Positions 1 through 11,187 of a stretch of 64,000 nucleotides of DNA are shown one piece after another. Below the pieces are notes generated by a model, which saw only the letters and a program-made list of their open reading frames with translations, ran no database searches and was not told the origin of the DNA. The position numbers were made by a program, and so were the translations under genes. Source of the stretch: Dipteris shenzhenensis. Taxonomy: Eukaryota > Polypodiophyta > Polypodiopsida > Gleicheniales. Position 1 is the first letter of the stretch. Each line of letters begins with the position of its first letter. The DNA lies in assembly GCA_047967505.1 (NCBI GenBank), contig CM106540.1; one strand, 5' to 3'.

Positions 1-900
1 GGGTTGCCAACACCTAGGTTAATTGGCTCTTCAGCATGGTAAGTTTGTTTGGGGACAACCCCTACACTTGAGTCATGAAACTCAATGACTATCCACTTGA
101 CCTTGGAATCCAAGCCTACTGCAAAACTGCTCATGTGTTTGCTTCTTCATTCTTGAGTTTCTTGGTCCTTTGGGTGCTCAAAAAAGGACTTTGTTGCTGC
201 ATTTTTTGCATCCTTCCAATAGATAAATTGGTGTCATTGTAGAGCTCTTTATTGTTGGCTGCATGTCACTGGGGCCAGTCAAAGTGTGGGGCTCTTCTGT
301 AGCACCCTTAAGAGTTGTTTCTTTTATTAGAGGGGGAGGAATCGTAGAGCTTCCTTTAGTAAGAGGAGGAGGCATGGGTTGATAAGGCTATGGGCTAGCT
401 GGAGTCTTTGGAGGAGGTGAGGGAGCATGATTTTGTGGTTGAGAAGGAGGAGGAGTAGATGTTGATGTTTGTGATTTAAAAATTATCATAATGGGCTTTG
501 GGGGAGGGTTGTCTACTTGGGAAGCAAGTTGTGGCTTAAGAATAGGCAAAGCTTGGGCCAAAGAGCCTGCTTGGTCTCCCAAGCTCAAAACCACAAGGAC
601 CTAGGTTAGTACTCTAGAAGAAGAATTGAAGGTCAAGGTCAACCTTCCAAAGCTAAGGCTCTTGCCCAATGTACCTCTTCAAATATTAATTTATGGCAAA
701 TCAAACACAAATGCAGGTTGAGATTGCAATGGGCATGGCCCTCGCCACTAATTGCTTGAAGTTGTTGGGTCAAAATTCTTTTGAAAGAACAGGACCATTG
801 AGGGAGAATTCCGCTAATGACATCATTGTGATACCAATGTAAAACAAGTAAAACCTTCCCAAAATCATCACTTTGTGAGCTCAACCAATTATTGTTGAGA
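1..900. other. Unassigned flank, proline-rich minus-strand frames
   Basis: I recognise no gene here. On the minus strand two short frames (about 594-388 and 375-178) are rich in proline triplets (PPPL, PPPSQP, SPPP). They could be a decayed Pro-rich linker of a coding sequence entering from outside the window, or chance translation of a G/A-rich strand. No start context, domain or splice evidence separates these options. Confidence 0.3.
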
Positions 901-904
901 ATTC

Positions 905-960
905 ATCCTCTCTCCCTCTCTCTCTCTCTGACTCACATAACACTAGGGCCTAGGACAATT

Positions 961-1007
<47 letters not shown>

Positions 1008-1012
1008 CTCTC

Positions 1013-1072
<60 letters not shown>

Positions 1073-1073
1073 A
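905..1073. repeat. Compound microsatellite (CT)n-(AC)n-(CT)n
   Basis: Dinucleotide runs follow one another: CT-rich DNA near 905-930, an (AC)n run at about 962-1004, and a (CT)n run at about 1006-1071 broken by one CG. It sits at the 3' edge of the copia fragment and may mark the point where that element was truncated. Confidence 0.95.
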
Positions 1074-1189
1074 TATGATATTCATAGGAGTTTGTGTTTG
1101 TGTCTACGGCTGTTAATGCATGCCATTCTCAAGATGTAGCAACCTTGCTTTTTAGTTACCTCCTATGGAAAGGAAATCTCTAGGAAGGT

Positions 1190-3225
1190 CTTTACTCCTC
1201 TAATCTCTTGGACCAGTGGTGTTCGGATGGTTCCTCCTCAATGGCTGGAGGTTCTCTGCCGTTCAAAAGCTGCTTTACCCACTTCGGGAATGGCCGTTGC
1301 CATTGTGGTTCTGCAGGCTCTTCTTCCTCTTCTTTATCTTGAATCCTCCCAAGCACCATTGGGGGAGTTCAGTCTACTATTGGTGGTTGTACTGGATGGA
1401 TATGCTGGTCCTGGTTGTCTGAGAAGGAAGCATCCTCCTCTAATTGATGCGGCTGTTCTGAGAAGACCACATCGTGACTTACTATTACCTTCTTAGTAAC
1501 AGAATTATAGAGATGGTAATCCTTCGCCTCTTCACTGTAGCCCAAGAAAATACACTTCCGGCTCTTTGGTTCCCATTTGGTCCTGTTAGCATCAGGGACA
1601 TGCACAAGACAGTCACATCCAAAAACTCTGAAATGTGCAGATGAAGGTTTCTTATCAGAAAAGGCTTGCAGTGGAGTCATCCCATTCATAGCCTTCGTGT
1701 AGCTACGATTCAGAATGTAAACTACCGTGTTACATGCTTCAGCCCAAAAAGTCTTTGGCAAATTTTTCCCTTTCATCATACTCCTGCCCATTTCGCAGAT
1801 GACGTGCATCTTGCGCTCTACTACTCCATTTTGTTGTGGTGTATGTGGTGGGGGTTTCTGCCTCTTGATCTCGTGACTTTTGCAGTAACTTTCGAATTCA
1901 CTTGATGTGAACTCACCACCTCTGTCTGATCTCAACTTCTTCACCTTTCTCCCCGTTTCTTTCTCGACCATTACATGCCATTCTTTGAACTTACTAAAAG
2001 CCTCATCTTAAGTCTTCAGGAAGTATATCCATATCCTTCTACTACAGTCGTCGATCAGCATCATGAAGTAGTAGGAACCACCCAAAGCTTCCATCTCCAT
2101 CTTTCCGCAGAGGTCCATGTGAACGAGCTCTAGAGGAGCCTTTGCCCTACTGGCCTCTTTAGGAAAGGGCTGCCGATGCTGCTTGCCCATCATGCAAGCT
2201 TCACATACATCGGGCAGATCTGTAATTTCTAGTAGGTCTGCAATCATTCCACTTTTATGCATCTCCTTTAAAGAACTAAGGTTTAGATGACCAAACCTCT
2301 CATGCCACAGCTTAGTGTTGCTCACATCAGCTCGAGCACTGAAAGCTGAGAGTTTGTAGATGTTGTTGCACCGTGTAACTTTACCAATGACCTTCCCTTG
2401 AAGATCCAAAATCTGTGTGCCATTCTTATCAAATTGAACTTTGAGGTCCCGATCCGTGATTGCAGAAACGGACAACAAGTTCCTCTTGATATCTGGCACA
2501 TAAAGAACATCGGACAACTGTTTTACAACTCCATCTGACTTGAGAGCAATCGTACCTTTTCCTTTTGTTGGACATTTTGCATCATTACCGACTGCTACCA
2601 GGATGTCATTCCCTATCGGATGTAGAGAGGTATACCAATCCTTCCGACTGGTCATGTGGTGTGATGCACCACTGTCAATAATCCAAGGTTCATTCATAGG
2701 TACATGAACTGCCTCTGTGCAAATCTCCTCAATTGTACGAACAGCTCGACTGGTACTGCTTGCGTGCTGTTGCTGGACTCTTTCTTTACTCCGTTCTTCT
2801 CATGTGCAATCTTCTTCTGGCACTCATTTTGCTTGTGCCCTGCCTTGTTGCAATAGAAGTACTTGATCTTCTTCTATCTCTTTTTATCATCAAAAGAAGA
2901 TGGGTTACCAGAGTCCTTACCCTTACCTTTCTTTGATCCAGCCCAGAAAGTCGAATCTTCTCTAGGTCCTCATCTTTTGACGCATCTCCTCCTCTAGAAG
3001 CATTGCGTTGAAATCCTCAAAGTTGAGGGGCAGATTTTTGTTCTGCGTATTCAGCACTGTAACAAGACCGTCGCACTTTGGTGGGAGAATCCGTATGCAC
3101 CTTCATGCTAGATTCTCACTGGTGATGGTGATGCTAATTGCAATCATCTGATCGCGTATATTCTTCACCCTGGTGATGAACTTCTGTGCCATGAGGGTGT
3201 GCCAGTGGCAACGGCATAAGACTCT
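1190..3225 (-). pseudogene. Ty1/copia fragment: gag, zinc knuckle, protease, integrase
   Basis: Read on the minus strand from 3225 to 1190. A gag UBN2-like stretch at about 3210-2950 contains VKNIRDQM, NFEDFNAMLLEEEMR. It is followed by a zinc knuckle near 2870-2820 (YFYCNKAGHKQNEC), where the expected first Cys is Tyr, a G-to-A type change. The protease motif WIIDSGASHHM lies just after 2697. Next come a GAG-pre-integrase segment (LWHERFGHLNLSSLKEM, CEACMMGKQ) and the integrase core (HMDLCG, LIDDCSRRIWIYF, SDRGGEF, TPQQNGVVERK). The reading frame is open from 2697 to about 1200 except for one TAA near 2010 and one TGA near 1369. It ends in the linker before the reverse transcriptase; RT, RNase H and both LTRs are missing. 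A frame change lies between the knuckle and the protease. This is a dead internal fragment. Confidence 0.9.
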
Positions 3226-5525
3226 CTCTCTGACAGCACAATCCAAAGTCGGTCTCTAATCAAACTCCAAATCTATCCCAACTCATGTAAAATGGCTCCA
3301 TCCAAGGGAATAGTACTCTGGCGTGAACCAAGGAGCTGAAAGTCAAACCAACCAGCACTCCTGGGCAAATCAAAGTCTCCCTGAATCTCAAAGAACAGAA
3401 ATAGAAAGGCCCTGCCACTGAAGCCAGGTCGAAGAGTCCCAGGGCAAGAATGAATCTGCAAGCCGACAAAATGGTAAACCGATGAAAACTGAGTCATGCT
3501 CATAAGCTGTCTAGCAATCTCACTGTCAAGTAACTCAGCTGACCAGCATTCGCTCCCCCGAGATCGAAAGCTACCAGCGGAGAAACGAAGAACATGCCCC
3601 TCTCTGGAGAGAGTAGCTGATCCCAAGTACTCCTCTACCTCCTCTGACCATCGACAAAACACCGGTAGAAGTTCCAATCGAGTGAGGGAGTCTGTGATAA
3701 CCCCTCGAGCCAAAAGGGCCAAAACTCAATGGGCAGATCTCTGTCAACCATCCTAGGGTTAGGTCTAGGAGTCTAAAGAGCTAAAAAGGGCTGTGCCATC
3801 CTGACTTTGCTCCTGGAATAGTTGAGAGGGAGAGGAAGAATCTGCAACGAGGTGCTTGTCCGCATGGGTGACTGAAACTCTCGCTCGATCTCATCTGCTA
3901 GGATCTCCCAATCCTCACCCCTGTCTAGGTATTGAGCAAAATCTGTGACCACACTCGCAAAAGATCTGGATACACCAGGAGTGAAAAGCTACGAGGACGA
4001 GGCTGTGCTGGGAGGGGTGTCCAAAAGGACACTCCGCATAGCAACAAAGGAAGGTACTGTGCGACGGGCTATGAAAGGGGTCTCAAGGGAACCTCGTACA
4101 GGTGCATGAGATCTCGGGACAAGCTCTGACTCTGACCTATGTCATAAAATACTACTCTCTCGATGAGCTATTGGGGAGAGGCATCCATCACCGTAACTGC
4201 AGCCTGAGCAGTCTCCTGCTGAAAAACTGTCTCCATAACCAATATCTGATCCTCCGAGGTAGTGGTGTCTAGAGTCATCAAATCCTAAACTACTATCTCT
4301 TGCTCAGTGAGAAGACTTGCCTGTGGATGGTCCTCTACATCTCCCCTTTCTGGGGTCTCCTGCACATGTAACTCGACACCCTGATCTACCATCTCCTGCA
4401 CAATGTCAAGACCTGCCTGCGGATGGTCCTCTACAACTCCCCTTTCCGAGGTCTCCTGCACAAGTGACTCGACTCCCTGAGCGACCGTCTCTTGCACCGT
4501 GTCAAGACCTACCTATAGATGGTCCTCTGCATCTCCTCTTTTCAGGGTCTCCTACACATAAGTCTCAACTCTCTGCCATTTGTGAGCTCGTACCTGGGGC
4601 TACTCGTGCTGCTGGCTCTCCCTCTATCTCCATCTCCTCCAAGCTCTCCGTGAAAGATGTTCCACTGGAGGCACCTCTAGGTCCTCTGATTCCACTGGAG
4701 GCCCACCCAGAGGAGTCTCCTCTCGCTCTACTGAATGAGTCAAAGCAGGCTCAGAGACCCCTGGAGGTTGAACTGAAGGCTTTGGGTCTCTCGTAGGGTG
4801 AGAAGGATCTGGAGTCTTTGATCGAGGCCTATGACTAGGGCAATCCTTAATAAAGTGACCTCTCTTCGGACAAAAAAGACACTGATCAGGAAGCCCCTCT
4901 TACAAAACCATCTGCTGCATCTGGACCCCATCTCCCATGGAGTACGAAATCAAAGTAGGCAAAGGTCGAGGAGGGGGGAACTCTAAAGTGAGTCTAACCC
5001 TTGTAACACCTATACCAGCAAGTGACTGAGCATAGGAAAGTCTAGTGCGCCTGATGGGATGACTGTACCTGCCATGCTAGCCATATGCTCCACAGCTCTG
5101 CGACAAGAGCTAACCTCATCAGGAAGTCTAGGGAAAAGCATCCAAAAAGAGACCTGACGTGGTCCTGGGGACGTAGTACTGAAGTGCTTCCGCCAAGGCC
5201 ACAAATGGATGACTCTACTCTAAAACTGAATCGGAGAGCTCATAAGTACGCTTTGAGCCTACTCTATGGACTGAAGCCCAAAAGAAAAGTACCCTCTGCC
5301 AAGCAATCGAAAAACTATAACTGAGACACCCAATGAGGCCATGCTGGTGTACACCCAATCACGTAACTATTGGCCTCTACCAGGGAGAAAGCCAATGATG
5401 TGCATCAAACGAAAACCCTCCTCCACTACCTCAATCATCTACACAATGTCAGGAGGAAAAGAAACTATGACTTTGATCTCCTCAGGTTCGGCGACGGGAG
5501 TGGCATTAGTGTCCTCCATTGTCTC
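3226..5525 (-). pseudogene. DUF4283-like / CCHC zinc-knuckle retroelement gag remnant
   Basis: Minus strand. From about 5519 the frame begins MEDTNATPVAEPEEIKV and runs, broken by stops, through a DUF4283-like region (LRDWVYTSMASLGV, LGRGYFSFGLQSIE, VSFWMLFPRLPDEV, at about 5460-5040). A perfect CCHC knuckle CLFCPKRGHFIKDC follows at 4881-4840, then a Pro-rich tail and three 32-codon repeats. Downstream, an open stretch at 3722-3273 has no domain I recognise. DUF4283 plus a zinc knuckle is typical of LINE-type ORF1 and related plant gag-like proteins. That assignment comes from the domain order; no endonuclease or RT is present. The in-frame stops in the DUF4283 part are TAG. The junction with the copia fragment is near 3225, so one element probably inserted into or truncated the other. 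Confidence 0.65.
4312..4600 (-). repeat. Three 96-bp (32-codon) coding tandem repeats
   Basis: Copies begin at about 4312, 4409 and 4505 on the plus strand, a spacing of 96-97 bp. Read on the minus strand each encodes the pattern VQET-x-ERG-x-VEDHPQA with VQE and QGVE elements. The unit is a multiple of three, so the array kept the frame of the gag-like remnant that contains it. The third copy is the most diverged. Confidence 0.85.
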
Positions 5526-6130
5526 AGCTTGCACTGTCCTGAGGGGAGGAGCTATCTCTGCTGAAAATACCCACCAAGAACTCGCAACCAACCACTAGAA
5601 TCTCAAAAAAACCCCTGGGTAAAGAATACTCCCAACTTCAGCTTGCGAGGAATGACAACAGACCGCTCAATGTAGAAACAAAAAACCTCCGCCAATGCCT
5701 GGAAACAGCCCAAGAACATAGCTCCTTGGAACTCACGCAGAACAGTCTCAGAAGAGGGCCCTGAAGCCCAACCTAAGGTGCAAGGGAGGGGGCAGATGGC
5801 AGCTACTGGCGGCCTGAAGGGCGGCCTAGAAGGCAGCCAGAAGGGATGACCTGAAGGGGACAAGGGAGCTCGACCAGCAAGGCGCGACCTGCACAGCGGG
5901 CTAAAGGGGGGGCGCAACACGAATAGGCTAAGGGGGGGCTCGACCACCAGGGTGCCCTTGCAACAGCCAAATGGGCTGAGAGGAGGCACAATGCGAGTGG
6001 GCAAGGGGAGGCAACGCACTACAAGGAAGCCTGCACAGACTTGGCAGTAGGTCGCTGCTAAGGGGGCAGGTCACGACTAAGGGGCAGGGCACTGCCAGGG
6101 GTGGCTGATGGCGATGGACGAAGGCGGGGG
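5526..6130. other. GC-rich stretch, no gene recognised
   Basis: G-rich on the plus strand with repeated GGCAGC, GGCCTGAAGGG and AGGGGGG motifs. The minus frame from 6019 to 5603 is open for 138 codons but is a low-complexity Pro/Leu/Ser string without domains. It may be 5' leader or LTR sequence of the minus-strand gag remnant. Confidence 0.35.
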
Positions 6131-7521
6131 GCAACATCAGACAAAGCTCCTTCTATGACCATTTTCGTTCCAATTCTTAAAGGCACATTGCCCTTTAAGT
6201 GGGAGGTTGTGGGGGTTAAAGGTCACTGTGCCTTTACCCCGGTTATGTACAATACTCAAACACATATATAAATGAATGAAAAAGAATATTAGGGTGTTCT
6301 GCACCCACCAAAATCTTGTGTGGCTCGTTGTCTCTCTCTCTTCCTCTTCCGTTCTACTTCCGTTGAGAGCACTCTCATTGTCAAGGAAAAAAGATAGAGA
6401 GAGTTTCTATCACTTTGATAAATTGAGCATTTGATCAATCGATCACAAAGTACAGCTTGCCACAATGGACCCATCATCGAGCTACCATTCCAAAAGGGAA
6501 TGGTCGAGACAAGCGATCAAAGACTACAATTCAACAACAAAATCCCAGCCTATATGGAATTTCACTCGGCCTTTCCATTTCTATTCATTTCCTTTTGCCT
6601 AAGGGTAAGGGAAATGGATGGTCATGGTGTTAGATATCAATGCTCCACTCTCGTGTAACTACGCGGGAACCAGCTAACTCTACTTGTAAGCCCCCCATAT
6701 GAGGAGAAGGCATTTGAGTAGCTCGATTATCTAGTAGGTCCTGGTTTGGACACCAAATGGGGGCCATGTGTGGCCTAATGGCTGGACGGCTTCAGATAGA
6801 GTTGGCCCATTGCCAACTAGGCTACATGCAAGTGCGGGAAGGCATCCTTTGACTGACCGCACTAAGGGTAGATGGAGCATTTCTCAGGGCAGCCCACTCT
6901 CGGGTTGCGGGGCCTGTTTGGAGCCTCAGATGATCTCGGATGGCTCTGGGCTGAATAGAAACCGTAGGTTAGTTGCTTTGTTTTGTGCACTGGTTCTATC
7001 GTATGGTCAGTGGACTATTTTCAGACCGACCCCTAGTCAACCGTTTTGGGTGGACTGGGTCGCTCACCCAATTGAGCCTAACTGACTATGACTGGTGGCT
7101 ATAAGAGCAAGCCCATGAAGCCCATTTCATCACTATTTTTATAAACTATCTTTGCATGTAGATGAAATCTCTTTTGTTCAATTTTTGCTTAATGAGGATC
7201 TCAACAATTAACACACATTTCATTAATTTTGGATTGTACAATGTCCAAAATCATTTTTGTAAGTAGTTTTGGACAATCTACTCTCCAAAATCATTTGTAT
7301 ACAAATTTTGAAGTACTTCATGTAATTTTTTTTAAATATCCACTCTTAAAGAACCAAATTAAAACAAGAAAGTAACATAAGTCTTTGAAAGTGCAAGAAA
7401 TGAAAATTGTAAAATTTAATGTACCATGTTATAGAGACTAAGACCTAACTTTTTCTTAACTTATTAACAATTTAAATTAATAAAATAATATAAATGCATA
7501 TATATGTATACATGCATACAT
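6131..7521. other. LTR-like or spacer DNA with TATA-like box, no gene
   Basis: From 6180 the sequence becomes AT-rich. CACATATATAAATGAATG near 6262 is a good TATA-like box, followed by a CT-rich leader (6325-6350), as in the U3/R part of plant LTRs. I could not find a matching partner repeat or primer-binding site, so the LTR idea is weak. 7120-7500 is AT-rich and leads into the (AC)n border of the next element. Confidence 0.3.
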
Positions 7522-9536
7522 ACACACACACACACACACACACGTGTGTCTGTGTACTTTTTTAGAAGTAGTAAATCCTGGACTTACCATAAAAGCTAGA
7601 CCATGTCCTTTTGTGTTCAAACATTTGCTAATCCATGAGGAATTGCTATTAAGGGATATTGTTTTTAATTACCCATGGGACGTTGCATGGAAATGCACAT
7701 ATAAGGTGAAACGTTGCATGAATATAGACCGATGGGGTCGGCTTGAATACGTTGAAGGCTATATAAAGCCTCCCACTCAAGCCATTGCGATTCAAAACGC
7801 AGCTTCAAGGTTAATGCATTGTGCTTGGTCGTTTCTCTTTCTCTTTCTCTCGCTCATACGATAGCTTCTACCGCCAATACTCTTGTCCATCCCTTTGCAA
7901 GATTGATAGCGAAAGAGGCAAGCTGTGTGGATTCCTTATAAAGGAAAAAAGCTACTGGTATAGACGTCCACAAGACATCGTAGCTCTTATGACCATAGAC
8001 ATCTTGAGCGTAACTTTGCCTTGAACGTAACACTTGAGAGGAAGGATCTCGCGGCATTGCTAAAGGCCTGAAGACCACTCACTATTGATGGAAAGTTTCT
8101 ACAACGGAAGCAAGCCAGGTATACATCGATTGACACCCAAATAAAGCCATACCACGAACAAGTATTCATAGTGGCGGTCTAGCTTGTTAAGCTTTGTATG
8201 ATCGCTCAATCTTGATAGCTACACAGATTCTTCACGTATTGGCCAACGGAGTCTTCTACGTGAAAGGTGGGTGCACAAAGATACTCCATACATCTACATA
8301 GTTACACTTCAGAGTCACAGGGAGTACGCAATCACAACCAACTACTTTGTGCTCATTCAACGCTCCAGCATATGACGATCTGTGCTACCAAGGCCAGTTA
8401 TCACGATATGCGTTCCAGGATATGACGATCTACGCATGCTTATCAACAAAACTGTTGACTATAAGAGGTAATCTAGAGACCGGTAGGAGCTCCTTTTCAA
8501 ATCTATACGTTACTCTTTTATGGTTGTATATGATCCCATAATCTAATAACCCACCATCAGTTAGCACTAATATTTGGGCCCTGGTGAAGCTTTATAAGGG
8601 CTAGATGGTGGTCAAAATTTTCGTACTTTAGTTGGAGCACTCGAGCTAGTAAGAGGTAACTACTATCTCAAATGACAAGAATTTTAAAGACTAATGATAG
8701 GGTAAAGCACTCAGTACTTTACACCATTTATAGCATGGTAATAGTGAGTATAATGCCAACATACCTCTTAAACATATACCATTTTTTCATGGGTATATAC
8801 ATAAATGAAATTTTCTTGTTCTGAAAAGGGAAAATAATCAGGCATTCACTTGGATCTTAGACGTGATTTGGTGGAGACTCAGGAAATTCATACTCTACTT
8901 CCTTGTTGTCTCTTACTCTAAAGGTATGAAGATTTTTTCACTAAGCATATTATTGTCATATTCCTATAGACATGTATCAGGACCACTGGATGTCTATTTC
9001 TAGTTTTCAGTAAATGGTAATCTATATGATTATATCCTTGGTCTCTATACGAAGCTTGTTTATAACTTCAATGGAGATAAAACTTTCTCCATATCAGACT
9101 AGACTAAAGTTTCTTCTGTCCTCCGTCCTGGGGTAATTTGTAAAAATATGTTTCAGAAAGTGTGAAGAGCTCACACTGTAAACATGGAGCATCTGGTTGC
9201 CTGTGACTCAAATATTGAGGTGCCACACGGTGTACCACCATCCAAGGTCGATTCAATTTTGCTATATTAGAATAACCTATGATATTGTGACATCGATAAC
9301 AAGTGGAGCTGTGCATTGAAGCCTGTAGTCCCACAAATAAGGGGTCTTGTTCTAACTTGTCCTTGTTGTGGATGGATGCAGGTGATTGGAGCTCCTTCAA
9401 TATCATCCTGTATTTTTTTGAGCAAAATTATTTGATCTTTTCGGAAGCTTTCTTGGTAGAGGATATCCTATCACAAATTGTCTTGATTGATAAGTCTAAG
9501 ATGGATAATGTTTGTCTTGTAATTGCACACACACAC
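7522..9536 (+). repeat. Left long direct repeat (LTR or pseudo-LTR)
   Basis: It matches the right copy at an offset of 6049-6051 bp over its whole length. In a 250-bp sample starting at 7561 I counted about 8 mismatches (roughly 97% identity); net indels are about 2 bp. It starts in an (AC)n run ending in a short GTGTGTCTGTG arm and ends in a short (AC)n run followed by unique sequence. It contains no long open frame and carries the TATA-like box described separately. Confidence 0.9.
7759..7768 (+). promoter_or_regulatory. TATA-like box inside the long repeat
   Basis: CTATATAAAG lies in a small inverted repeat (GGCT...AGCC) and is identical in the right repeat at 13810-13819. Conservation in both repeats and the match to the plant TATA consensus make it a candidate promoter for the retroelement. 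The role is inferred. Confidence 0.5.
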
Positions 9537-9675
9537 CTGGGGGATGGAGAAGGGAGGATAACCCTCATCTATTGCCATCCATAACATTATCCTATCTTTT
9601 TCTATCTTTTTCTGTTTCTTTCTTTGTCCATATGTACTTTCACAGGACTATACTTGGCACGGTGTTCTACACAAA

Positions 9676-11187
9676 ATGGGCTATATGGATCCCCTTCTGG
9701 CTCCTTCCATTGGAGTCCAAGGATTTTTATCTATTATTTCTAGCAAAGAAATCCATAAATTCATCCAACAACACGACAATGGTTTGCTTTCTATTGATCT
9801 AGAAAACCAACAACTACTTTTGATCCAGTTAAGTATTTCAGATTGGTGCCGCATCTGGGAACTTTCTGCAAAATCTTCTGACAATGCCCTTTCCACTGTA
9901 CAAAAGCTCTCAAAGGTTATTGGTAAGATCATTTCCAATGATGAATCACAATACGAGGAATATAAGAGAAAATCAAATGGGGTAATTAAATATTTTTACC
10001 GCTACCACAATGCGGAGTATCTTTTCGATAATATTGGAGGAAGGAAACGTAACGCCACGGTTATACCTTTTTCCACAAAATTACATTCTCTGATTCCTTT
10101 TGACAATTTATCTCAAGAAGAGAGAAATGTCCTTACGCAGGACTTCCCTGCACCAGACACTTTGACTCTTAATATCAAGGATATTTCAGTTAATCCCCTT
10201 ATCCCAAGGAGGATATTAGAAGGGACATTTGCACATCAAGTGGACCATAAATTGTGGTCACTCGATGACTTAAGTGTTGCAGCACCCATCACATTTGAAA
10301 TGTGGTCAGTTTTAGTTGGTATTACTGAGAATATTGACGCTATTAAAAAAGAATACAAGAACATGGCTATTGAAGGGAAGACGGCACATACGGACAACAT
10401 TATCCTACTAGAGCTCTTTGCACTAAATGATTTAGAAGAGTCTTTTTGCACTTCAAAACAAGGAATTTTTTGTGGCCACAAAACTTTATTACCTGTTAAA
10501 AAAGTGCTAGATGTGTGGAATTATATGCGACCCTACTTAAAATGCAACTGTAACAATATGGGATTACAGTGTCCCAACAAGGTAATGTGGTTTGACCATG
10601 CTATATGGTACATACTCAATCATGTACACCAATTTATGCATGGCAATAGCCTTACAGTCAAAATGTATGCCTTCATACAATGGTGCTCTTCTTTTCTTCA
10701 ATTCTCAGTTAAACAAGCCATGATTTTTTCTTGCTACCGGGATTTAGTCAATGAAGGTGTCAAGGCCACAGTAAATAATCCAGACATTGACCCATTTCAG
10801 GGGCTTAATGGAAAAGGGATTAACTTTTTGGCCAGATCTCTTAACCCAAAATGGGCTAGAGTTATGGATGAGAGGCAACCTAGAAGTTCTAGAGGTGGAA
10901 ACAACTCGACACGTGGTGGGAGACATGGTGGTGTGCCAAGAAGAGGTGGCTTCCGCCCTCCAACAGGTAGAGGCAGAGGGCAACGTGTAGTGGACTCCTA
11001 TGGGTTCAATAGGGGCAATGATACTGCGAGAAGACAGGATACTATCGATTTCTCCCCTAGTAGATCATCCATGATGTGTCGCTCAAGACGTGATAACACA
11101 GGATATGATACAGAGGAGGGTAGTAAAAACTCTTCCAGAATATCTCTAATAGAGGAGGGGGATCCTACTAAAAGGATTCTATTTTGA
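9676..11187 (+). CDS. ORF1, gag-like protein with RGG box
   Basis: An uninterrupted 503-codon frame follows the left repeat by about 140 bp. The N-terminal 390 residues have no fold I recognise. Cys-bearing segments occur at about residues 285-310 (KCNCNNMGLQC). Residues 403-437 form a dense RGG/RGR cluster (RSSRGG, TRGGRHGG, RRGGF, GRGRG), which is typical of RNA binding. The C-terminus is Ser/Arg rich and charged. Its position before the RT, its basic RGG region and the lack of catalytic motifs suggest a gag-like nucleic-acid binding role; this is inference. The stop is at 11185-11187, and the next frame starts in the -1 phase and overlaps it. The ATG at 9676 was chosen because it is the first in the frame; a later start is possible. 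It is striking that this frame is intact while ORF2 is broken. Confidence 0.75.
   Translation: MGYMDPLLAPSIGVQGFLSIISSKEIHKFIQQHDNGLLSIDLENQQLLLIQLSISDWCRIWELSAKSSDNALSTVQKLSKVIGKIISNDESQYEEYKRKSNGVIKYFYRYHNAEYLFDNIGGRKRNATVIPFSTKLHSLIPFDNLSQEERNVLTQDFPAPDTLTLNIKDISVNPLIPRRILEGTFAHQVDHKLWSLDDLSVAAPITFEMWSVLVGITENIDAIKKEYKNMAIEGKTAHTDNIILLELFALNDLEESFCTSKQGIFCGHKTLLPVKKVLDVWNYMRPYLKCNCNNMGLQCPNKVMWFDHAIWYILNHVHQFMHGNSLTVKMYAFIQWCSSFLQFSVKQAMIFSCYRDLVNEGVKATVNNPDIDPFQGLNGKGINFLARSLNPKWARVMDERQPRSSRGGNNSTRGGRHGGVPRRGGFRPPTGRGRGQRVVDSYGFNRGNDTARRQDTIDFSPSRSSMMCRSRRDNTGYDTEEGSKNSSRISLIEEGDPTKRILF

Noticed and set aside
892-1116. Plus-strand 74-codon frame
   Set aside because: It is a read-through of (CT)n and (AC)n microsatellites.
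7522-9536. Hammerhead ribozyme in the long direct repeats, as known for some PLEs
   Set aside because: No CTGATGA-type core with a matching GAAAC was found on either strand by eye.
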